Below are positions 1 through 8,187 of a DNA stretch of 64,000 nt, one piece after another (positions within the stretch are counted from its first letter, which is position 1; every line of letters begins with the position of its first letter). The DNA comes from Flavobacterium sharifuzzamanii (GTDB lineage Bacteria > Bacteroidota > Bacteroidia > Flavobacteriales > Flavobacteriaceae). A model generated the notes under the pieces. That model ran no database searches and was not told the DNA's origin. It saw nothing but the letters and a program-made list of their open reading frames with translations. The translations under genes and the position numbers were made by a program. The stretch is from positions 124,001-188,000 of the forward strand of contig NZ_QJGZ01000034.1 of assembly GCF_003254585.1 (NCBI RefSeq), given 5' to 3'.

Positions 1-3000
1 GAAACTTATTAATCAGTTCGCTAGTTTCCCTTCTTGTACTTACGGTTAGTTCTGTTGCTTCTTTCATTAGCATCAAAAGTTTATTAGAGAGTAATTTTTG
101 GGTCAATCATACTCAGGATGTAATCTACAACTTAAATGAAGGTTCTGCAATTATTACAGAAGCGCAGACAAGCATGAGAGGCTATCTGCTTACAGGAGAC
201 GAACAGTTTGTGGACCGATTTAATGAAGCTGAAGCCAAGTCAAACAGTTATTTCGAAAAATTGGATGAGCTTACAGTTGATAATCCCGCACAGAGAAAAT
301 TACTGGAAGAATTACGCGATAAACGTTCAGGTTTCTTTAAATATTTAAACAATCAGATTGTAAAAAAGCGTTTAAGCAAAGAAACGCTGATTTTTGATTT
401 GAATGAAGGCAGAAACATGATGAATGACATGAGAGCAATCATCAGGAAAGTTGAAAATACAGAACAAAAACTTTTAGATGAGCGCAACTTAAATTCAGAA
501 CGATACGGAAATTACAGTTTGATTTTAATCGTTATTGCCTTTTTTATTGCTTTTCTTATTTCGATCGTTTTTATGATCAGAATTCTAAAAGATTATAACG
601 AAAGATCGTTGTTGCAGCGCGAGCTGGAGAAAAAAGATAAAGAAACTGCTGAAAGGCTGAAAGTAATAAGCGGTATTGCCACACAAATTTCTAAAGGAAA
701 TTATGATGTTCAGATCGATGATAGAAAAGCTGATACCTTAGGGGCTTTAGGAACATCAATTCATAATATGAAAGATTCATTAAAGGATTCTTTCGAATTA
801 CTATCTCAAAAAGAATGGCTTCAATCGGGTGTTGCAACTTTGAACGATAAAATGCTTGGGGAAAAAACAATTCAGAAATTATCTAAAGATGTGATCGAAT
901 TTTTATGCCAATATACCAACAGCAGCGCCGGAGTTTTGTATGTTGTAGATGGAGAAGAATTGACTGTTACGGGAGGTTACAGCTATATACCGAGTAAAAA
1001 CAGAGAACGAATTAAGAAAGGCGAGGGGCTGATTGGACAATCTATTGTTTCTGGAAAAATGTTGGAGCTAAAAACACTTTCTCCTGAAGATATTCAGATC
1101 AATTATGCATTAGGAGAAATAAAACCAACTCATATCGTGGCATTACCTTTAATGGATTTCAAGATTGAGGGAGCGGTAGAGCTGGCAAGCATATACGGAT
1201 TTTCGATGTTGCAGCTTGAGTTTTTGAATATTGTAGCCAATAATATCGGAATTGCTTTAAAGGCAACTCAAAACCGTAAAAGGGTAATGGAACTTCTGGA
1301 AGAAACGAAATCGCAAGCAGAAGAACTTCAGATTCAGCATAGTGAATTGGAAGCGATAAATGCAGAATTAGAGGCGCAGACCGAAAAATTGCAGGCTTCA
1401 GAAGAAGAACTTCGCGTACAGCAAGAAGAATTGGAACAAACCAATGAAGAATTGTCTGAAAGAAGTGTTTTATTGGAAGAAAAAAATACCGAAATCCAGA
1501 AAAAATCAGAAGCTTTGGAGTTGACAACTCGTTACAAATCTGAGTTTTTGGCAAATATGTCGCACGAATTGAGAACGCCATTGAACTCGATTTTACTGTT
1601 GAGCCGTCTGCTGTCTGAAAATAACAATCAGACAATGAACAATGAAGAAATCGAATTTGCAAAAGTGATTCAGAGTTCAGGAAACAGTTTGTTAGGATTA
1701 ATTGATGAAATTCTGGATCTGTCTAAGATTGAAGCTGGTAAAATGGAATTGGAATTCTTGGATGTTTCAACTAAAGAAATTACAGATAACCTTCATAATC
1801 TGTTTTATATGGTGGCAAAAGAGAAGGGGATTAATTTTGAAATTATTGCCAAAGAAGCGCCAATTGTTATTAAAACAGATAAAATGCGTTTGGAGCAGAT
1901 TCTAAAAAACCTGATTTCAAATGCCATTAAATTTACTGAAAAAGGAACTGTTTCACTTGAAATTAAAGTCGATACAGACGATGATAAGATAATCTGCTTT
2001 ATTGTAAAAGATACTGGAATCGGGATTCCGGTAGAGAAACAGCCTTTAATTTTTGAAGCTTTCCAGCAAGCTGACGGTTCTACCAAACGCAAATATGGCG
2101 GAACAGGTTTAGGATTGTCAATCAGTCGTGAATTGGCTAAGTTATTGCGAGGAGAAATCATTCTGCATAGTAAAGTAAACGAAGGAAGTACATTTACTTT
2201 ATGCCTGCCAGTTTTGGGATTTGCAATCAATAAAGTGTCAATCAATAAAATTCCAGAAGCAGAAGAAATCGAAGTTCAATCTGAAAATGAAGAAGAAAAA
2301 CCAAGATATATCAGCGATATTATTCCAGAAGAAATTGAAGATGACAGGCATTCAATTACAGAAGGCGATAAAGTAATCCTGATTGTAGAAGATGACATTA
2401 GCTTTGCTAAATCATTATTGGCTTTTACTAAGAAAAAAGGCTATAAAGGTATCGTTGCTGTTAGAGGAGATTATGCTTTGAATTTTGCTTTAATCTACAA
2501 ACCAATCGGAATTTTATTGGATATCGAACTTCCAATTAAGAGCGGCTGGGAGGTTTTGGAAGAATTAAAAAATCATTCCCAAACCAAACATATTTCAGTA
2601 CACATAATGTCTTCGCATAAATTGAAACAGGAAAGTTTGCTAAAAGGAGCTGTAGATTTCTTAGATAAGCCAGTTGCTTTTGACAAGATTCCAGAGGTTT
2701 TTATGCGTATTGAGCACATTATAAACAAAGAATCTCAGAAAGTTTTAATTATTGAAGATAACCCAAAACATGCTAAAGCATTGGCTTATTTCTTAGAAAC
2801 TTATAATATCAATTCTGAAATTAAAAGCGAAGTGTCAGCAGGTTTATCGGCTTTAACCAAAAAAGACATTGATTGTGTAATTTTAGATATGGGAATTCCA
2901 GACAAACAGGCTTATGAAATTCTGGATGGAGTAAAGAAAAGCCCAGGATTAGAAAATCTGCCAGTAATTGTCTTTACAGGAAAAAGCTTGTCTATAAAAG

Positions 3001-3548
3001 AAGAATTGAAGATTAGAAAATATGCTGATTCTATTATTGTAAAAACGGCACATTCTTACCAGAGAATGCTCGATGAGGTTTCGCTTTTCCTTCATTTGGT
3101 AGAAGAAAAAAAGAATGGAGACAATAAAAAAGAAAGTCATAAGAAACTGAATTCGCTTAACAACATTTTGTTTGAGAAAAAAGTACTAATCGTAGATGAT
3201 GATGTACGAAATATATATTCGCTATCAAAAGCTTTAGAAGCATTTAAAATGAATGTCATTACGGCTTTTGATGGAAAAGAGGCGATTAAAATTTTGGATG
3301 AAAACCCAGATACAGATGTGGTATTGCTAGACATGATGATGCCCAATATGGACGGCTACGAAACTGCCGAAAAGATAAGAAGTAATCCTAAATTCCTTAA
3401 CTTAGCTGTAATCGCTGTAACAGCTAAAGCAATGACTGGCGACAGAGAGAAATGTATTAAGGCAGGAGCTTCAGATTATATTACAAAACCTGTAGATGTA
3501 GACCAGCTGTTATCGTTGCTGAGAGTTTGGCTGTACGATAAAATCTAA
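1..3548 (+). CDS. Hybrid sensor histidine kinase (CHASE3-HAMP-GAF-HisKA-HATPase-3xREC), 5' end outside window
   Basis: The frame is open from base 3, so the gene starts before the window; the first in-window ATG (base 174) lies inside the CHASE3 sensor domain and is not the start. Order seen: end of an N-terminal membrane segment, CHASE3-like helices (GYLLTGDE), second membrane segment (about bases 510-600), HAMP, GAF (about 800-1260), a Glu-rich coiled coil (1260-1520), HisKA with SHELRTP (phospho-acceptor His codon 1563-1565), HATPase with NLISNAIKFT, DTGIGIP and GGTGLGLSIS boxes, then three receivers with Asp codons at 2520, 2886 and 3330. Receivers 1 and 3 have canonical residues; receiver 2 keeps the Asp (LDMGIP), Thr and Lys. 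It is probably a membrane stress sensor passing phosphate to its own receivers and to the stand-alone receiver that follows 8 bp later. The signal sensed is unknown. Confidence 0.93.
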   Translation, partial: NLLISSLVSLLVLTVSSVASFISIKSLLESNFWVNHTQDVIYNLNEGSAIITEAQTSMRGYLLTGDEQFVDRFNEAEAKSNSYFEKLDELTVDNPAQRKLLEELRDKRSGFFKYLNNQIVKKRLSKETLIFDLNEGRNMMNDMRAIIRKVENTEQKLLDERNLNSERYGNYSLILIVIAFFIAFLISIVFMIRILKDYNERSLLQRELEKKDKETAERLKVISGIATQISKGNYDVQIDDRKADTLGALGTSIHNMKDSLKDSFELLSQKEWLQSGVATLNDKMLGEKTIQKLSKDVIEFLCQYTNSSAGVLYVVDGEELTVTGGYSYIPSKNRERIKKGEGLIGQSIVSGKMLELKTLSPEDIQINYALGEIKPTHIVALPLMDFKIEGAVELASIYGFSMLQLEFLNIVANNIGIALKATQNRKRVMELLEETKSQAEELQIQHSELEAINAELEAQTEKLQASEEELRVQQEELEQTNEELSERSVLLEEKNTEIQKKSEALELTTRYKSEFLANMSHELRTPLNSILLLSRLLSENNNQTMNNEEIEFAKVIQSSGNSLLGLIDEILDLSKIEAGKMELEFLDVSTKEITDNLHNLFYMVAKEKGINFEIIAKEAPIVIKTDKMRLEQILKNLISNAIKFTEKGTVSLEIKVDTDDDKIICFIVKDTGIGIPVEKQPLIFEAFQQADGSTKRKYGGTGLGLSISRELAKLLRGEIILHSKVNEGSTFTLCLPVLGFAINKVSINKIPEAEEIEVQSENEEEKPRYISDIIPEEIEDDRHSITEGDKVILIVEDDISFAKSLLAFTKKKGYKGIVAVRGDYALNFALIYKPIGILLDIELPIKSGWEVLEELKNHSQTKHISVHIMSSHKLKQESLLKGAVDFLDKPVAFDKIPEVFMRIEHIINKESQKVLIIEDNPKHAKALAYFLETYNINSEIKSEVSAGLSALTKKDIDCVILDMGIPDKQAYEILDGVKKSPGLENLPVIVFTGKSLSIKEELKIRKYADSIIVKTAHSYQRMLDEVSLFLHLVEEKKNGDNKKESHKKLNSLNNILFEKKVLIVDDDVRNIYSLSKALEAFKMNVITAFDGKEAIKILDENPDTDVVLLDMMMPNMDGYETAEKIRSNPKFLNLAVIAVTAKAMTGDREKCIKAGASDYITKPVDVDQLLSLLRVWLYDKI

Positions 3549-3556
3549 TCTTTAAA

Positions 3557-3931
3557 ATGCTGCAAATGGGAAAAAAACGAGTGTTGATTGTAGATGATGA
3601 TTCTAGAAATATTTTTGCTATGGTAAATACCTTAAAAGCAAAATCTTATGACTGTGTATCTTGTCTAAGTGCCGAAGAAGCTTTAAAAATATTGCGCCAA
3701 GACGCATCTATCGATGTAGTTTTACTAGATATGATGATGCCAGAAATGGATGGTTACGACGCAATTCCGCTTATAAAAGCAATTCCGTCTCAGGAATCTA
3801 CATTAATAATTGCTGTAACGGCACAGGCAATGGCAGGAGATAAAGAAAAATGTTTGCAAGCTGGAGCAGATGCTTACATCTCAAAACCTGTAGATGTTGA
3901 CAAATTACTTCAGATCTTGGGAGGAAATTAA
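3557..3931 (+). CDS. Single-domain response regulator (CheY-like receiver)
   Basis: A 124-residue protein consisting only of a receiver domain: VDDD acidic pocket, LLDMMMP with the phospho-acceptor Asp, VTAQAM (conserved Thr) and SKPVDVDKL (conserved Lys). There is no output domain, so it should act by protein contact or as a phosphate shuttle. It begins 8 bp after the hybrid kinase and is followed 8 bp later by cheR, so the genes are probably co-transcribed. It closely resembles the third receiver of the kinase (shared MMMPxMDGY and KPVDVDxLL), suggesting duplication of that domain. An ATG at 3566 is an alternative start that removes three residues. Confidence 0.9.
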   Translation: MLQMGKKRVLIVDDDSRNIFAMVNTLKAKSYDCVSCLSAEEALKILRQDASIDVVLLDMMMPEMDGYDAIPLIKAIPSQESTLIIAVTAQAMAGDKEKCLQAGADAYISKPVDVDKLLQILGGN

Positions 3932-3939
3932 AGTGAATT

Positions 3940-4752
3940 ATGATTGAAGATATTGAACTAGAAACCCTTATAAATGATGTTTACGAATATTATGGTTTTG
4001 ATTTTGGAAGTTATTCAAGAGCCTCACTTAAAAGACGAGTAAGCAGGGTATTTGCTCTGGAAGGATTTAAACATTTTCATGATTTTTTGTCTAAAGTCCG
4101 CACAGACCCCGAGTATTATAAAAGAATGATTGACGAAATTACGGTTAACGTAACCGAGATGTTTCGCGATCCGTCATTTTATCTTACACTTAGAAAAGAA
4201 GTTCTTCCGTTGTTAGGAACAAAACCTTTTATTCGCATTTGGCACGCAGGATGCTCTACAGGAGAAGAAGTCTATTCGATGGCCATTATGCTCAAAGAAG
4301 AAGGTTTATTGCACAAATCGATATTGTATGCAACAGACATAAACGCTTCGGTACTAGAAACAGCCAAAAGTGGTATTTTTCCGTTGCGAATGATAAAAGA
4401 TTATGCTGATAATTATCGCGATGCTGGCGGACAGCAGGATTTTTCAGATTATTACATTGCCAATTACGGATTTGCAAAGTTTAACGAAAATCTTTCTGAA
4501 AAAATGGTCTTCTCACAGCATAATTTGGTTTCAGACACCTCATTTAATGAGTTCGATCTCATATTGTGTCGCAATGTTTTAATTTATTTTGATAATAATC
4601 TGCAGAAAAGAGTCGTAAACTTATTTGACGACAGTTTGGCTGTGCTAGGCTTCTTAGCACTTGGAACAAAAGAAACGATAAAATATTCTATATCTCAAAC
4701 CAAATACAAACAATTTGCTAAAGAGAAAATATGGAGGAAAATAAAAGAATAA
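3940..4752 (+). CDS. cheR: CheR-type protein-glutamate O-methyltransferase
   Basis: A 270-residue protein with the normal CheR layout: an N-terminal helical domain (YYGFDFGSYSRASLKRRV), then a SAM-binding Rossmann domain with WHAGCSTGEEVYSMAI and the late motif DLILCRNVLIYF. CheR methylates glutamates on chemoreceptors using S-adenosylmethionine. No chemoreceptor, CheA or CheW is seen in this window, so the substrate is not obvious; the CHASE3/HAMP helical region of the co-encoded kinase is a candidate by inference only. Its 3' end overlaps the cheB start by 22 bp, which implies coupled translation. Confidence 0.9.
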   Translation: MIEDIELETLINDVYEYYGFDFGSYSRASLKRRVSRVFALEGFKHFHDFLSKVRTDPEYYKRMIDEITVNVTEMFRDPSFYLTLRKEVLPLLGTKPFIRIWHAGCSTGEEVYSMAIMLKEEGLLHKSILYATDINASVLETAKSGIFPLRMIKDYADNYRDAGGQQDFSDYYIANYGFAKFNENLSEKMVFSQHNLVSDTSFNEFDLILCRNVLIYFDNNLQKRVVNLFDDSLAVLGFLALGTKETIKYSISQTKYKQFAKEKIWRKIKE

Positions 4753-5318
4753 CAAATTGTAGAGTAGTTATAATTGGCGGTTCGGCGGGAAGTTTACAGG
4801 CATTATTGCAGATTTTGCCTTTTGTAGAAAATCCGATCTCTTTTGCCATTGTCATCGTTGTTCATAGAAAAAACTCAGACGAACAAACTCTAGAAGACTT
4901 AATTGCTTTAAAATCAAAAATAAAAGTAAAAGAAGTAGAAGATAAAGTAAAACTCCAATCGGGATTTATTTACATTGCTCCATCCAATTATCATTTGTTA
5001 TTTGAGAAAAACGAAACGCTTTCATTAGATACTTCAGAAAAAATAAACTACAGTAGACCAAGCATAGATGTCTCTTTTGAGTCTGCTGCGGAAGTATATA
5101 GAGAACATTTGATAGGAATATTACTTTCGGGTTCCAATTCGGATGGAACAGCTGGATTAAGAGCAATACAGGCAGCGGGCGGAATAAGTGTAGTTCAGAA
5201 TCCGCTTTCTGCAGATATGCCTTTTATGCCCAATAATGCAATTCTGCACACAGTTCCAGATTTTGTTCTAAATATCGAAGAGATTCTTGAGTTTATAAAA
5301 GAAATAAATCGGGAATAG
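4731..5318 (+). CDS. cheB: CheB-type methylesterase/glutamine deamidase, catalytic domain only
   Basis: A 195-residue protein corresponding to the CheB C-terminal effector domain, without the N-terminal receiver of chemotaxis CheB. The catalytic triad can be read as Ser18 (IIGGSAGS), His45 (VVHRK) and Asp138 (GSNSDGTAG). It reverses CheR methylation. Lacking a receiver, it may instead be controlled in trans by the small receiver encoded two genes upstream (inference). The ATG at 4731 lies inside cheR (22-bp overlap). It is the last gene of the signalling operon and is followed by a repeat cluster. Confidence 0.88.
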   Translation: MEENKRITNCRVVIIGGSAGSLQALLQILPFVENPISFAIVIVVHRKNSDEQTLEDLIALKSKIKVKEVEDKVKLQSGFIYIAPSNYHLLFEKNETLSLDTSEKINYSRPSIDVSFESAAEVYREHLIGILLSGSNSDGTAGLRAIQAAGGISVVQNPLSADMPFMPNNAILHTVPDFVLNIEEILEFIKEINRE

Positions 5319-5334
5319 GAAGTTGATTGAAATG

Positions 5335-5550
5335 AAGTGTCGCCCCTCTTAGGCTTCTCGGATACGGATAAAATTATTGCTATAAATATTCAGCTTCTCC
5401 GAAGCTTTTTAAAAGCGCAAAGCTTGGAATTCACATATTAAAATGTAAAACAATCAAGAATTAGTCCCAGAGGGACGAAATATTTATAGCAAATAATAAT
5501 AGACACAGACTGATAAAGAGCTCCAGAGGAGCGAAATATATTTTCGGTGC
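5335..5550. repeat. Cluster of three short CTCC/GGAG-type dispersed palindromic repeats
   Basis: The gap between cheB and the convergent barrel gene holds three copies of a family in which a short GC-rich palindrome is followed by GAAATATTTATAG. They read AGCTTCTCCGAAGCTT preceded by ATAAATATT (reverse orientation), TCCCAGAGGGACGAAATATT, and GCTCCAGAGGAGCGAAATAT. The same family recurs near 18.1, 21.8, 40.5 and 60.0 kb. Confidence 0.7.
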
Positions 5551-5562
5551 AAAAAAAAACAC

Positions 5563-6327
5563 CTATTTTTTCTCATCTTCTGGAAGAACCACTTTGTTGA
5601 GTTCAGCCTCTTTTTGAGCTCTTTTTTGCGCAGCTTTACCTTTCCCAATTGGCAATCCCGCAGTAACATACAAAGATCTGTTGAATTGATTGTTTGGACC
5701 ATCTCCTTTCATCACAGTAACGAGTCCCAAGTAATATTGAACTGTAATATTTAAACCATGACCAACATTCATATGATAACCCGTACCAAAGGCAAGCCCA
5801 GCATCTATAACATGAATTTGATCTCTAATGTTTTTCTTGTAGACTACATCATCGTTATTGATTTCGTTTTTAAACTCATCAAAAGCTTTGGCTAACAAAC
5901 CAAATTGCGGACCTGCTTTAAGGTAGATATTATTTTTGAATTGGTATTTAATTAATATCGGAACATTAAAATAACGAATTTCACGATTTACGTGACCGCC
6001 CGCAAAAGTATTGTCCAAATTTTCATCATTCAAAGAATATACAGGAATATCTTTGGCTCCCATAGGCGATTTTACAATTACACCAGTATTAATCATCCAA
6101 GCTGGATTTTTCTTAGATCTGAAGTCAAAGTAAAAACCAAGATTAAAACCTGGATTTAGGGCAGAAGATCCCATATTTGAAATGGTAGAAAAATTAGCAC
6201 CACCTTCAAGACCAAATTCTAAAAACTCCGAATTGAGCTTATCTCCAAATATCAAGGAAATTAAGACTTGAGACTGGGCAGAATTAATACAAAAGAAAGT
6301 AAAAACGATTAATAAAATCTTTTTCAT
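5563..6327 (-). CDS. PorT-like outer-membrane beta-barrel protein
   Basis: A 254-residue protein with a cleavable signal peptide (MKKILLIVFTFFCINSAQSQ) followed by alternating hydrophobic strands. The segment GLEGGANFSTISNMGSS and the later RYFNVPILIKYQF / YLKAGPQFGLL strands are typical of the Bacteroidetes PorT-family eight-stranded barrels (outer_membrane_beta-barrel_2 class). The tail after the barrel is charged (KAAQKRAQKEAELNK). It lies 12 bp downstream of the other barrel gene in the same direction, so the two are probably one operon. Function unknown. Confidence 0.72.
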   Translation of the reverse strand: MKKILLIVFTFFCINSAQSQVLISLIFGDKLNSEFLEFGLEGGANFSTISNMGSSALNPGFNLGFYFDFRSKKNPAWMINTGVIVKSPMGAKDIPVYSLNDENLDNTFAGGHVNREIRYFNVPILIKYQFKNNIYLKAGPQFGLLAKAFDEFKNEINNDDVVYKKNIRDQIHVIDAGLAFGTGYHMNVGHGLNITVQYYLGLVTVMKGDGPNNQFNRSLYVTAGLPIGKGKAAQKRAQKEAELNKVVLPEDEKK

Positions 6328-6339
6328 ATAAATGGATAA

Positions 6340-7461
6340 TTACAGTCCAAAACGGTATTGTAAACTTCCTAATACTTGAGTACGACTTCCTAAGAAACCG
6401 CATTCTGCGCGAAACATAACGTGTCGGCTGAATTGATACTGTGATCCAATGATGAAGTTCCACATATCTTTAGGTCTTTTTTGAAGCGAGTATTGAACAG
6501 AAGAGCTTTCGGCTGTACTCAATGCTCCGTCCAGAGTGGCAAGAATTGTTCCCGCTCTATCTAAAGCTCTATCTGCCGTGTTGTGTTTGGCAATATTGAC
6601 TGGATTTTTTTGCTCAGCCGGAGTCAAGCCATCCCACCATGTGTCTACTTTTGCTTGATTGTCAGACACCTTTTGAAGACCGCTATCCACTTTAGCCTGT
6701 GCATTGGTTAAATCAATAAAATCAGATAGAGGCAAGTCTCCATTAGTATCTCCAGAGATATGAACCCTAAAACCTCCAACCCAAACCGCTATATTTGTGT
6801 CTGGTTTGTTGAATTTGAACGTTTTTCCGAATCTCGGACCAAAAATATAAGAAAAAGCAGGTTTGTCAAGTGAGCTGATATCAGTCCAAGCCATGTTCAT
6901 ATCAAGAGCAAACCAGCCTCCGCCAATACCTATTGTTGGAGTCATACCAAGACCAAAAGTAGTGGCATTAAAATTGGCTTTAGTGCTAAAATTGGCTATT
7001 TCAGACCAGTTGTTATTGGCATCAGGAACCCAGATACCTGCGTTAATTTTTGTTGACGTATTGGCTTTTCCAAAAATTCCGTAAATATTTAAAAACGGAA
7101 GAAGCCAGATATCAGGACGAATTGTTAAAGCACTTGCTTCTACTGTCGATTTATTAAATCGTACAATTTCATCTAGATTATATTGTGGGCCATGATTAAA
7201 ACCAATTTGCAGATTATTAATTACAATTTCTGATTCCTGCCAGAACCAGTTTACAGATACTCCGGCAGAATAGGGAAGTTTATAGCCTTTTTGAGCTACT
7301 TTTTCTCCCCAGATTGGTAGCGCGTACGGGTATTTTTCGACTTTAAGACTATCTTTTAAATCTTCATTTTTTTTACCTACAATTTTATCGGTATAAACCT
7401 GTCCAAAAATTTGCATGCTAAATAATAATAAAAAGGCTGATATTAGTGTGTTACATTTCAT
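6340..7461 (-). CDS. Predicted outer-membrane barrel protein with a central helical insert
   Basis: A 373-residue secreted protein with an N-terminal signal peptide ending near IFGQ. Aromatic strand-like segments (GVSVNWFWQES, IRPDIWLLPFLNIYGIFGK, IGSQYQFSRHVMFRAECGF, LGSLQYRFGL) fit a beta-barrel ending in Phe-Gly-Leu. Residues about 245-315 form an Ala/Lys/Asp-rich helical insert (TNAQAKVDSGLQKVSDNQAKV) that interrupts the strands. It is the first gene of a two-gene operon with the PorT-like protein. I do not recognise a specific function. Confidence 0.6.
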   Translation of the reverse strand: MKCNTLISAFLLLFSMQIFGQVYTDKIVGKKNEDLKDSLKVEKYPYALPIWGEKVAQKGYKLPYSAGVSVNWFWQESEIVINNLQIGFNHGPQYNLDEIVRFNKSTVEASALTIRPDIWLLPFLNIYGIFGKANTSTKINAGIWVPDANNNWSEIANFSTKANFNATTFGLGMTPTIGIGGGWFALDMNMAWTDISSLDKPAFSYIFGPRFGKTFKFNKPDTNIAVWVGGFRVHISGDTNGDLPLSDFIDLTNAQAKVDSGLQKVSDNQAKVDTWWDGLTPAEQKNPVNIAKHNTADRALDRAGTILATLDGALSTAESSSVQYSLQKRPKDMWNFIIGSQYQFSRHVMFRAECGFLGSRTQVLGSLQYRFGL

Positions 7462-7755
7462 TGATTAGAGTGTTTTAATGTTAATTAATTAAACTGCGAA
7501 AAATAAATATGTACTAATGCTATTGTGGGAATCTTTTTATTGGTATGCTAAAAGGTTTTATTATGAATTAAATATTAAGGCTTAAGAATGTGTTAATTAG
7601 TGTTAAAGTTAACGAAATTTTCTTACCGCCAGCAAAAATTAAATGAGAAAATGATAAAAGCTTTAAAAATAATTTTAGGATATTTTTAAGTATTTTTCTT
7701 TTAGGAAATATTGCCATCAATTACCAATTAAAAAAATAATTGTATTTTTACAGCT
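7462..7755. other. Intergenic region between divergent barrel and metal-efflux genes
   Basis: AT-rich 294 bp that should hold promoters for both directions. I see no exact TAnnTTTG element with a suitably spaced TTG for the + strand, no palindromic operator and no repeat element. Confidence 0.3.
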
Positions 7756-8079
7756 GTGAAATGGATAACAGTCATATTATCAATTTACCTGCTGGCATTG
7801 TCTAATATGCCATGCGCAGATATGGAAGTAAACAGTGCAATGCATAAAACAGCTCAGTTTGCTTCAGAAGACAATCATTCTCATGATAAAACAAATGATT
7901 TATGTTCTCCGTTTTGTGCCTGCAATTGCTGTGGCGCACAGGTTTTAAGTTACCATTCTGCTGTAAGTTTTGAGTTTCCTAAAACTTACAATCAAATTTC
8001 AATTTCTTTACCAAGTTACAATTCTGTTTTTATTTCCAATTTCTACGGAAGTATTTGGCAGCCCCCTCAGATAGCATAA
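7756..8079 (+). CDS. Small exported Cys/His-rich protein preceding metal efflux genes (DUF6660-like)
   Basis: A 107-residue protein starting at a GTG codon, with a signal-like hydrophobic N-terminus (MKWITVILSIYLLALSNMPC). It has clustered potential metal ligands: HSHDKTNDLCSPFCACNCCGAQ, and ends in SIWQPPQIA. Small proteins like this are commonly found directly before CusA/CzcA-type pumps in flavobacteria; the DUF6660 name is from memory. A role as a periplasmic metal binder or sensor is inferred from ligand content and position only. Confidence 0.7.
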   Translation: MKWITVILSIYLLALSNMPCADMEVNSAMHKTAQFASEDNHSHDKTNDLCSPFCACNCCGAQVLSYHSAVSFEFPKTYNQISISLPSYNSVFISNFYGSIWQPPQIA

Positions 8080-8187
8080 TGATTGTGCCTGTTCGATAAA
8101 AATCGGAAACGGGCGAGAGAGTTGTGGACTTTCCACACATTTACAGACAATTTAATTGTCTAATTTCTCACGTCATTATATATTCAA

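Noticed and set aside
1159..2245. Long minus-strand open frames opposite the hybrid kinase
   Set aside because: They lie fully inside a gene with strong domain matches on the other strand and encode no recognisable motifs.
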